Source: an unidentified bacterial endosymbiont (GTDB lineage: Bacteria; Pseudomonadota; Gammaproteobacteria; Enterobacterales; Enterobacteriaceae). Taken from it: a stretch of 64,000 nucleotides of DNA. Location: the NCBI RefSeq assembly GCF_918797525.1, contig NZ_OU963893.1, positions 4,340,001 through 4,404,000 of the forward strand, in the 5' to 3' direction. The translations under genes were made by a program, and so were the position numbers. Positions 42,342 through 53,500 of the stretch are shown here, in pieces. Positions within the stretch are counted from its first letter, which is position 1. Every line of letters starts with the position of its first letter. A model generated the notes under the pieces. The model ran no database searches, was not told the DNA's origin, and saw only the letters and a program-made list of their open reading frames with translations.

Positions 42342-44462
42342 TTAACGCGTCGCCGTAGCCACCTTCACCTGAACAGCCTTTGCGGGCTGTTCGCTCTTCG
42401 CCATACCCGGTAATTTGTCTGGCGCGCAATCGCGGATGATTTTGCCCCCCTTCATCACCAGCACGCGGTCGAAATATTTCAGCAAATAGCGACGATGGGT
42501 CACCATTACCAGCGTCTTATTGTGTATAAAATGGTCGAGGTGCTCAAATATGCGCTGCTCGGTGACTTCATCCATGCTTGAGGTCGGTTCATCCCAGAGA
42601 TAGATTTCCGCTTCACTGCTCAGGCTTCTGGCCAGCAGGAGCTGCTGATTTTGTCCTGAAGAGAGATTTCGCGCCATAAAGCTTACCGGGTAGCGCAGCC
42701 CCATAGGGTGCTGCAGCACAAAACCACAGTGGGTGACCTGGAGCGCTTCTATCACCCGCTTACGGTTATTACACGTCTTAAGCGAAAAATTGCTCTCAAT
42801 GCTGCCGGTAAATAAGGTGTCCTGATTGGTGACCATGCTAATGAAACGGCTAAAAAAGTTTTGTGCCAGATGGCGGGAGTTATAACCGTCATACATGATA
42901 CTGCCTTCGGTGGGCGGGCAATAACCGGACAGCAAAGAAACCAGCGAACTTTTTCCCGAACCGCATTCGCCAATGATGGCCACCCGCTGTCCTTTAGGGA
43001 TATCCAGGGTGATGTTGTCGAGTGCTTTAGGCAACTGAGGATCGTACTGATAATTCACCGCCCGCAGTGCAATATCTCCCTGCAGGCTGACCACAGACTG
43101 CAGTAACTTTTGTTCCTGCTCCTGTGACACAAACATCTTCATTAAATCGGTGATGGTTTTATTGGTGGTGAATATGGTTGAAAGGGTTGAGGAAAGCCCG
43201 GAAATAATGCCAGACATTCGCCCGGAGACGATCACCGATGAAACGATGGCGCCGGTGGTGATTTCACCTTTAATGACCAGGAAGAAGGCAAAAACCATCA
43301 GCAAAATTTGATTCAAATTCGACATCGCGCTGAGCGCAGATTGATAATAAACTCCCGCCTTGCGAATTTTCAGACTGAGCCACGACTGATTATTACTGCT
43401 GTTCACCCAATCCAGCATAAGGTTTTTATTGTTCAGCGTATGAATTGTACGCAAAGAATAGAGCAGTTCGGTAATAAAAACGTTGCGATTAGACTGACTC
43501 TCCTTCATTTTATCCATCAGCACTTCTGTATATTTATAGTTTACCCACGCCAGCACCAGCGATAAAATCATCAGCGTCACCGGTATAAAGACCAGCAGAC
43601 CGAGGTTCACATAGATAATAATGCTAAAAATAATAAAAATGGGAATGTCAGACATACGCTGAAAAACGGAGTTCAACAGCACCGGCTTTATTTTTTGAAA
43701 TTCGGTCCACAAAATAAAAACGGAGGACATCGAGCTGGTTTTGGTGGTGTTATAGATTAGTGATTCAACAAAGGAGACATCGACATTGACGTCTTCCTGT
43801 CGTGAAACGATAGACTGGTAAATATCTTTCGACGATCGTAATAAGAACTCAAAGATAACAAATACCAGTACAATCGCGGTGACGCCAAACAGAGAGGCGA
43901 CAGAAGAGCTGGGAACCAGCTTGTCGTAATAGAGGTTACTGAATACGGGGATCGTCAGCGCAAAGAGTGCCATAAACAGCGCAGAAAAAAAGTATTTACT
44001 GTAAAATACTTTATTATTACGCAGCCCCGTCTTCAGTATTTCGCTGATACGGATAGAATCACTCATACCACTCAGCGGCTGAATAAGAAACACCGACAGT
44101 TCATTCAGTTGGTTCCGTTCGCACTCTATTACGCCAAACTCATTGTTGCGTGAAACCAGCTGCAATCCGCCTTCCTGACAGCCGACGCATACCATCCACT
44201 GCATAGAAGAAGTTAAGATGATTAACGGCATATGCTCGTTTAGGAGGTCTTCCGGGCGGGAAAATTTTACCTCATGGATGACCAACCCTAACGATAAAAA
44301 ATAATTTTTGATCTGCACTTCATGCGCCGGATCGTTTTTATCATAGTGCGAGAGAGTAACCGGGATACTTTTCTCGTCTATCTCAATACGTGAGTCGTGA
44401 TTTTTTGCAATATATTGCATCACGCCCGCGAGACCTAAATCATATAACGTAAAGTCGTTCAT
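42342..44462 (-). CDS. type I secretion ABC exporter (SiiF-like)
   Basis: A 706-residue inner membrane ABC transporter with fused permease and ATPase. The N-terminal domain (about 1-130) is a C39-like domain without catalytic Cys, as in exporters of giant adhesins that do not cleave a leader. About six membrane segments follow (about 155-430). The ATPase has Walker A GECGSGKSS (498-506), signature LSSGQ (600-604, variant of LSGGQ), Walker B IYLWDEPTSSMD (about 620-631) and His656. ATG 44462 is used; a TTG at 44477 is less likely. It lies directly downstream of the giant adhesin gene, the siiE-siiF order of Salmonella SPI-4. Its outer membrane and periplasmic partners are probably encoded beyond the right edge. 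Confidence 0.92.
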   Translation of the reverse strand: MNDFTLYDLGLAGVMQYIAKNHDSRIEIDEKSIPVTLSHYDKNDPAHEVQIKNYFLSLGLVIHEVKFSRPEDLLNEHMPLIILTSSMQWMVCVGCQEGGLQLVSRNNEFGVIECERNQLNELSVFLIQPLSGMSDSIRISEILKTGLRNNKVFYSKYFFSALFMALFALTIPVFSNLYYDKLVPSSSVASLFGVTAIVLVFVIFEFLLRSSKDIYQSIVSRQEDVNVDVSFVESLIYNTTKTSSMSSVFILWTEFQKIKPVLLNSVFQRMSDIPIFIIFSIIIYVNLGLLVFIPVTLMILSLVLAWVNYKYTEVLMDKMKESQSNRNVFITELLYSLRTIHTLNNKNLMLDWVNSSNNQSWLSLKIRKAGVYYQSALSAMSNLNQILLMVFAFFLVIKGEITTGAIVSSVIVSGRMSGIISGLSSTLSTIFTTNKTITDLMKMFVSQEQEQKLLQSVVSLQGDIALRAVNYQYDPQLPKALDNITLDIPKGQRVAIIGECGSGKSSLVSLLSGYCPPTEGSIMYDGYNSRHLAQNFFSRFISMVTNQDTLFTGSIESNFSLKTCNNRKRVIEALQVTHCGFVLQHPMGLRYPVSFMARNLSSGQNQQLLLARSLSSEAEIYLWDEPTSSMDEVTEQRIFEHLDHFIHNKTLVMVTHRRYLLKYFDRVLVMKGGKIIRDCAPDKLPGMAKSEQPAKAVQVKVATATR

Positions 44463-44477
44463 TGAATTTATACTCAA

Positions 44478-44503
44478 CCCCCCGATCGTTACCGACCGGG
44501 GGG
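44478..44503 (-). other. very stable hairpin with GNRA tetraloop between adhesin and exporter genes
   Basis: On the transcript the stem is CCCCCCGGTCG / CGATCGGGGGG (11 bp, one G-U) closed by GUAA, a GNRA tetraloop. It fills the gap between the adhesin stop and the exporter start. No U tract follows, so it is more likely an mRNA-stability or translation-separating element than a terminator. Confidence 0.75.
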
Positions 44504-44510
44504 ACGTTGA

Positions 44511-47500
44511 TTAATGATGGTGTGAGTGCTCGTCGTGATGCTCTTCGACACTCGGGGTCATGCTCATCACCTCTGCCACGAAGCTGGCGGCCTGATGCGA
44601 GGTGCTGGTGTCGGCAGCGGAGTGTGGCGAGTCGCCGTCATGTTGACTGTGCTGATCCATGCTGACAACAACGCTGCGGGAACTGGTATCCACGGTAAAC
44701 GGTACCTCCTGACGCTCGCTATTCCCCGCGCTATCTTTGGTTTGCAGCACCAGGCTGTGCTGTCCATCCTGCAGGGCGACAGGCACTTCAAACACCGTTG
44801 GGCCGGACTCAGCCGGAGACAGCGAATATTCCTTACCGTCCACTTCTACGCTGGCGTGCTTCACGTCCCCATCAAAGTTGAATTCAAATACCGGATGCGA
44901 AGAGTCCACCTCGACCGGGTCCGGGACAGAGGGACCGCTCTGCAACAGCGCAGGTCCGGCTGGTTCAACATCCACTTCGTGAGTATAGGATTCGGTATTG
45001 CCAGCCCGGTCGGTAATGGTGAAGGTCAACTCATGCGAACCCTGTGGAACATCATCTATCTCAAGGCTCCAGTTGCCATTCTGATCCACACGGGTTGTCA
45101 GGGCATCACCGTTGTCCAGCGTAATGGAAATATCCGCGCCCGCCTCACCGTGGCCGGTGAAAGATAATGTGGAATCATCGCTAAGCCAACTATCATCCTG
45201 ACCACTATTATTGTCGAAAGCGACATCGAAATTATCGACATGCGTATCAACGGTAAAATCAACCGACTGATGGACTGTATTGCCCGCCGTATCGGTGACC
45301 ATGATGTCCAGCGTCCAGGTGCCATCACCGAGCGCCGTATCCGGGGTAAAGGTCCACTGACCCGATTCGTCTTTCACCGCATCATGCGTTTCACCGTTCA
45401 GGGTGACCTGTACGCGGGCGGCGTCGGCATCAATATTGCTGAGCACAAATTCCGGCTGCGTGTTGGCGGTGATGTTATCCCCCGCCGTACCGGTGTCGCT
45501 TGCCGCATCCATCGTCACCACCGGCGTGCTGAGGGTGGTGTCAACGGTGAAGTCCAGCGAGGATTCGGCGGTGTTGCCTGCGGTGTCGGTGACCTTCACT
45601 TCCAGCGTCCACTGGCCGTCCGGCAGCGCCGTATCCGGGGTAAAGGTCCACTGACCCGATTCGTCTTTCACCGCATCATGCGTTTCACCGTTCAGGGTCA
45701 CCTGCACGCGGGTGGCGTCGGCATCAATGTTGCTGAGCACAAATTCCGGCTGCGCGTTGGCGGTGATGTTATCTCCCGCCGTACCGGTGTCGCTTGCCGC
45801 ATCCATCGTCACCACCGGCGTGCTGAGGGTGGTGTCAACGGTGAAGTCCAGCGAGGATTCGGCGGTGTTGCCCGCAGTGTCGGTGACCTTCACTTCCAGC
45901 GTCCACTGGCCGTCCGGCAGCGCCGTATCCGGGGTAAAGGTCCACTGACCCGATTCGTCTTTCACCGCATCATGCGTTTTACCGTTCAGGGTCACCTGCA
46001 CGCGGGTGGCGTCGGCATCAATGTTGCTGAGCACAAATTCCGGCTGCGCGTTGGCGGTGATGTTATCTCCCGCCGTACCGGTGTCGCTTGCCGCATCCAT
46101 CGTCACCACCGGCGTGCTGAGGGTGGTGTCAACGGTGAAGTCCAGCGAGGATTCGGCGGTGTTGCCCGCGGCGTCGGTGACCTTCACCTCCAGCGTCCAC
46201 TGGCCGTCCGGCAGCGCGGTGTCGGGGGTAAACACCCAGTTGCCCGAGGCATCTTTGACCACGGTTGACGTGACGCCATTGACAGTCACTTCTACCTGCG
46301 TCACGTCAGCGTCAATGTTGCTCAGGGTGAAGACCGGCGTATGGCTTTGCGTGATGTTATCACCCACCGTGCCGGTATCGCTGTCCGCATCGAGGGTTAT
46401 CGTTGCCGCACTGAGGGTCGTATCCACGGTAAAGCTGTAGGTCTGGCTGGCGGTATTACCGGCCCCATCGGTTGCCACGATCTGAACATTAGCCAGACCA
46501 TCAGCCAGCGGCTCTGTCCAGGTGACGGACCAGATCCCCGCAGATACCAGCGTCGCCTGCACCACGGTGCCATTGATGGTCACACTGAGCGAAACCACAT
46601 CTTTCTCTACGTTGTTCAGAATAAAGGTCGGTGTTGAATCATTGGTCAGATTATCACCCACCGTGCCGCCATCTGAGGCCGTATCCAGGGTAATCACTGG
46701 CGTGGTAAACATCACATCCAGCGCAACGGGCTCGCTCATGTTGGTGGCGCTATCCTCCACCTGAATGGTGATTTTGCCGCCGTCAGGATAGTTTATCGCC
46801 GTACTCCAGCTACCGGAGCTGTTTACGGTAACCGTGTTGAGGACATTCCCGGCATCATCCTTGATGATGACCGTCGTCCCGGCCTCCGCCTTGCCTGACA
46901 GGATCCACAGACTCCCCTCTTCGTTCCACGAAGAGATGTCCACCGTCGGGGCGGCAGGTGCAGTGCTGTCGACCAGGATGTCATGGTTGATCGTCTCGCT
47001 ATTTCCGGCCTTATCTTCGATGGTAAAAGATAAGGCGTTTGTCCCTTCAGGCAGTGGCGCATCGGTCTTAATGGTCCAGGTGCCATCGGCGGCAACTGTG
47101 GTGGTCGCCACCACCATGCCTGCCACCATCAGGGTGACCGTGGCCCCGGCCTCACCGACGCCGGTAAAGGTTGGGGTACGGCTGTTGACTATCCATTTAT
47201 CGGCAGAGGCGTCTTTGTCGTCCTGCACGTTGGCGGTGAACTGGCTGATCGCGGTGTCAACGACAATGGTATAGGTCGACGAGTTGGTGTTGCCCGCCTT
47301 ATCCTGCGAGTTCACGGTTACATTCCAGGTACCGTCGGAGAGCAGGAGCGAATTTACATTGACGCTCCACGCCCCCTGACCGTTTGCCCAGACCTCGCCA
47401 ACCTTCATCCCGTTGATGGTGACGGTGACCAGGCTGTTGGCTTCAACTGTCCCGTTCAGTTTAACGCCCGCAGAGAGATCGTTAATATAGATAGTTCCGT

Positions 47501-50500
47501 CTACGGTATGGTCAGCAACGCTGTCTCCGTTAATACCATCGAGGGTAACAGGGGTATCGTTGACCGTATCGACAATGAAACTCTGATCGCCGGTGGTACT
47601 GGTATTACCCGCCGCGTCGGTAATATCAAAGCGGATGGTATGGCTACCGTCGTTGAGCGCCTCTGGAACGGTATAGAGATAGTTGCGCCCGGTAATGGTG
47701 ATGGTTTCAACATACTTACCATCAATATAAACGTTTACAGGCTGCCCCGTTTCACCGTTGAGCTGGAACGTCGGCTTCGTGCTGGACGTATTGTAATCAT
47801 AATTATAGAACCCCGTGTCATTGGTCATTTTATCCAGCTCAATCCAGGTGCTGGTATCGACCGTCACCAGGATACGCGCAGACTCGGCGGTATTGCCCGC
47901 TGCATCTTCCGCTATCACGCGGATAGAGTATTCGCCATCGGCCAGCGCAGTTGGATATTGCCACGTCCAGTTGCCCTGGGCATCTGTGGTAACCGTCGCC
48001 ACCACTTTTTCATCGACCATGATCGAGACCGTCGACCCCGCTTCCGCCGTGCCGTGGAAGGCGGGCTTCGTGTCACTGGTTATCAGATCATCCAGCGACC
48101 CAGAGTTGGAGGCATCATCAAGGTTGATGGTGGGGTAATCGGTCTGGCTGTCTAAGGTAAAGACCACGGGATCGCTGGTCTGGCTGTTTCCGGCCACGTC
48201 AGTGATCTGCACCGTCAGGGTGTACTGCCCGTCCTCTTTGAGGATCAGCGGTAGCGTCCAACTGCCATCAGCCGATACCGTAACCTGGCCCGCCGCGACG
48301 CCGTTCAGATAAACGGTGATCGAGGCGCCGCTTTCACCCGTACCCGTGACGTTCAGCGCTTTGCTATTGGTCAGTTCCGGCAGCGTATCGACGCTAAAAT
48401 TGTCGACCACGGTATCAATAACAACGGTAGTGGTGGCACTGGTTGCGGTATTGCCTGCCGCATCGGTTGACACCATTTTTATGTCATAGGCGCCGTCGGC
48501 GCTTTCCGGCATCGTCCAGCTTACTGTCCCCGCCGCGTCAGCGGTCACCGTGGCAACTTTTACGCCATTGACATACACATCCACCGTGGCATTAGGATCG
48601 GTCACTGCCGTCAGAGTTGGCGTTGTCACTTTGGTGATAGAGTCCATGGTGTCTGCACTGTTCGAATCCCGGCTCAGTACCACATCAGTAATGCTGTTTT
48701 GCGTGTCGCAGGTGATATCGATATTTTTGGAGACACTATTGCCGGCATCATCGGTGGAGGTTATCACAAAGGTTTGTGTTCCCTCGGTCAGCGTAATTTC
48801 CGTACTCCAGGAGCCTTTATCATCTACGGTAACGGTGGCCAGAATGTCACCCTGCGTATTCGCAATAGTGATGATTGAACCAGCTTCTGCGGTGCCGTCC
48901 AGGTGAACGGTGGTTTTTTGGGTGATGTTGTCGGTACTGCTCGCGCCGGTATCATCCGCATCGCGTAAATCAACGGTGAGCGGCGCAATATAGGTATCAA
49001 GAACAAAATCCTGCGGGCCGAAGGTTTCTGTGTTACCCGCCACATCGGTTACCGAGAAGCTAATCTCATGTTTTCCGTCGCTACCAATGTTCGGTATCGA
49101 CACCAGCCATTTGCCGTCGCTGGCGGCGACCGTTTCCACCACCACGCGACCGTCGATCATCACCTTAATGTGCGCACCGGCTTCAGAGGTTCCGCTCACC
49201 ACCGGGGTATTGGTGTTCAGATAGCCTTCATCATTTAAGCCGGAAATATCCCAGTCCAGCGGCGCCACATGGGTGTCAATAACCAGGCTCGCAGGATCTG
49301 ATTTGACCTCTTCACCGTTGTTCGGGTTAATGACGCTGACCTCAACGCTGTAGGTGCCTTCCGCCATTTCTGGCAACGTAAAGTTGTATCGCCCGGTTGA
49401 GTCCGTTGTCGCCGTGCCCACCACTTCTCCGTTGACGTAAATCGTCACGGTGTTGCCCGGCAGCGACGTCCCGGTGATCGATGGCGTGGTATCGTTAGTG
49501 ATAAAATCACCGATAGAACCGCTATCCGATCCGGTTTGCAGCTGCAATGTCGGCGGATCGACGTCAACCAGCGGAATAATAAAGCTAAAATCAGTGGCTT
49601 CAGAGACGTTACCCGCTTTATCGGTCGCAACGACGGTGATGATATGGTCGCCTGAGTTAATGGCGCTCGGCGGCGTCCAAGACCAGGTGCCGTTGCTGTC
49701 CACCACAACACTGGCGACAGTGACGCCATCAATACTGATTGCCAGCGTCGAACCCGCTTCCGCGTTACCACTGAATTCTGGCGTCAGGTTCAAGGCTTCA
49801 TGGTTGTTACCCGGGTCGGATTCGCTCAATGCGACGCCCGGCGCGTTAACCTCTGTATCGATGACAAAATCGGTGCTGGATGCCTGAGCGTTTCCGGCCT
49901 TATCGGTCGCTGTCACCGAGAGGGTATAATTACCATCAGCCAGATCGTCGAGCGTAATAGACCAGGTCCCGTCAGAGGCAGGATGGATGGTTTGGGTCTG
50001 GACCACATTACCGCTCTCATCAAGCACGGTCACAACCAGCGTCGCGTCTTTGTCCGTCAGCCCGCCGAACGTCGGTGAGGTATCTTTAGTGATTTTATCC
50101 GTCTGCGAAGAACCGGTATCGGAAGAGGCCAGCATCTCCACCGACAGCGCAACGTGCGTGTCTATGGTAAAATTCATACTGCTTTCAGAGGTATTACCGG
50201 CTTTATCCGTCACGGTGACCTCTGCCGTGTAGTCACCATCCGCCAGTTTTGCTGGCGTAACCGTCCACTCCCCCGCTTCGTTTTGCGTCGCCGTGTATTT
50301 CGCGCCGTTTATCACTACAGAGACGGTGTCCACATCCTCCGGCACGCCAGAAATGATAAAGACGGGTTGAGGATCGTTGGTTAACGCATCACTGGCGCTG
50401 TCGCCCGTGTCGGTGGCGCTGTCCATGGCGATCCCCGCCTGCGGAATTTGGGTATCAACCGTAAAGGTCAGGGGCACCGTAGTATGGTTACCTGCAACGT

Positions 50501-53500
50501 CCACCATCTCGACGGTGGCGGTGTACGTCCCATCCGCCAGCGTATCCGCGGTATAAATCCATTCACCCTGGGCATTTTTCTCCAGCGTTTGCGTGTTGCC
50601 ATCAAGCGTGACGGTAACGGATGCGAGATCCTCCGCCGCGCTAATCTGGATACGCGGTACCGAGACGTTGGTCAGGTTATCGGTGGTATCGCGTCCGGTA
50701 TCATCAAGCAGGACCACGGTAGGCGAGGCAACAGCAGTATCGATAATAAAATTGTAGGGCATCGAATTGCTGTTACCGGCGTTATCTGTAAAGGTGACCA
50801 CGACGGTATAGGCGCCATCGGCCAGACCTTGCGGTACCTGCCAACTGGTCGCCGACGGGTCCAGGGACCAGGTATTCTCACCGAGCGTGACGCTAATGGT
50901 GGCAATATCAGACGGCGCGCCGCTGATGTTGATGACCGGCGTTGTCACATTGGTGATGTTGTCATCGGTGCTGCCGCTGTTGCTGCCATTATCGAGCGTA
51001 ACAACCGGCGCAGAGCAGACGGTGTCGATGGTAATGTCGACGGAGGCCGATTTTGTATTTCCGGCGTCATCGACCACCTTCACCGTCGCGGTGTAAGTTC
51101 CGTCAGAAAGCGCATCCGCGTCAGGTAACTGGAAGCTCCATTCGCCATTTTTCTGCGTCGCGTTATAGGTTTTATTGTTGATCGTGACGGTAACGCTATG
51201 CGCGTCGGCATCAATATTATCCAGCGTAAAGGCGGGCGTAGTGTCTTTGGTTAAGTGGTCATTCGACAAGGTGCCCGTATCGCTGTCAGCCGCTAAATTA
51301 ATCGTTGGGATACTGAGCGTGGTATCCACCTCAAATTTGAGTTCGGTACTGGCGGTGTTACCCGCTTTATCCACCACCGAGACGTCCAGGGTGTAGTTAC
51401 CGTCTGCCAGCGCTGGCGCCTGGAAGAGCCAGCGGCCAGACTCATCTTTGGTCAGCGGTATCGCGGTTCCGCCGTTCAGGCTGACGGTCACGGACTCTAC
51501 GTCCGCCGGCACGCTGATTTCAAATTCCGGGGCATTGGTATTGGTAATGTTATCGCTATCGGAATAGCCAGTATCGTTACCGACAACGAAATCCACCGAT
51601 ACCGACGTTTGCGTATCAATCGTGAATGTTATCGGGGACTCTTTGGTATTGCCGGCGTTATCCGTCACCGTGGCGATTAAGGTATAAGTGCCGTCCGCCA
51701 GCGCTTCATCCGGCGTGAAACTCACCGGCTGGCTGGTCAAATCCACCGGAATATCTTTGCCATTGAGGTTTACCGTCAGGCTATAGACATCTTTATCCAG
51801 CGAACCGAACTCGAAGGTTGGCTGGGTATTGTTGGTGTAATTATCGGCGGAGCTGCTGCCGCTATCGTCCTCGTCTTTAAGATCCACCGTCACAGGCGTA
51901 AGCGATGTATCAATGGTAAAAGTGAAGGTTTCCTGAGTCGTGTTACCCGCTTTATCCACTACGTTGACAACAAGAGAATGTTCGCCGTCGGTCAAAGCCG
52001 AGTCGACGGTGTAGGTCCATTTTCCGTTGTTTTTTACTAAATCGACGGATTTGCCTCCATCAAGCGCGACCGAAACATGAGAAACGTCGTCTGCGACGCT
52101 AATGTCAAAGCTCGGGATGGTATCGTTGGTTAAATGGTCATCCGGGGAGAAACCGGTATCATCGGACATGGTGATGTTATCTATAGCCACCGTCGTATCG
52201 ACCGTGAAGTCCAGATCGGATGAACGCTCGTTCCCCGCTTTATCCGTTGCCGTAACCGTTATCGTATAGTCCCCATCGGCCAGTTTAGGGGCCTGGAATG
52301 ACCACTCACCGTCGGCATTTTTGGTGGCGTTATAGTCAACACCGTTCAGGGTGACGACAACTGAATAGATATCCCCATCAACATTGTTGATAACAAATTC
52401 GGGCTGCGTCTTCGACGTCAGATTATCGTCGTCGCTATCACCGGTGTCGGATGAGGTGCTGAGAACGATGGTCGGCGTCGATAATGTGGTATCTACCGTA
52501 AAGGAGAAGGTCTGCGTTGAGGTATTCCCCGCCCTGTCTTGTACCTGCACGGTCATTTCATGCGTACCATCGGAGAGCGCGGAAGAAGGGGTAAAGATCC
52601 AGTTACCGCTTCCGTCCTGTTTGAGCGTGGTAGGGACGCCATCAAGCGTAATAACGGCATGCGTCACGTCGCTGTCGACATTACCGATCGTAAACGACGG
52701 CGTGTTGTTGGCCGTCAAATGATCCCCGTTGTCATAGCCCGTATCATCACCCGCCTCGAATGCGATGGTCGGAACAGAAAGCTGGTTATCAAACGTGATT
52801 GTCTTCGTGTCGGTGGTGGTATTTCCCGCCGCATCTTCAACGGTGACGGTCAATGTATAATCACCCGCAGTAGAGAGGATCGGAGAGGTGACGGTCCATT
52901 CACCGTCCGCATTTTTGACGACCGTACAGGCAAGACCGTTAATGGTTGCCGTCAGGCTGATAACATCCTCTGAGGTGGTGACATTAAAGACCGGCTGAGC
53001 GGCATTGGTGATGCCATCCGAAGAGGAATCGCCGGTATCTGTCGTCAGCGTGATGGTATTGATGTCCACCGAGGTATCAATAGTGAAATCGTATGTGGAC
53101 GATCGCTGGTTCCCGGCCTCATCGGTGACACGCACGTTCAGCGTATAATCCCCTTCGGCAAGGGCGGTGTCCGGCGTATAGGTCCAACTGCCATCCGCTT
53201 GTTTCTTGACGGTTGTCGTCGCACCATTGAGGGTGACCTCAATGCTGTAAACATCTTCCGGCACATTGCTCAGCTCAAACGTAGGTTTGGTGATATTTGT
53301 CACGTTATCACCCACCACGCCCGTATCATCTGCGGTCAGCATCTTGACAGTAAGCGGCTCCAGAGTCGTGTCAATGGTGAACGACTGGCTGCGTTGAGCG
53401 GTATTGCCCGCATTATCGGTGACGACCACCATCAGCGTGTACTCACCATCAGCCAGCTCAGTCGGCAGGGTAACCACCCACTTCCCATCCTGGAAAATGG

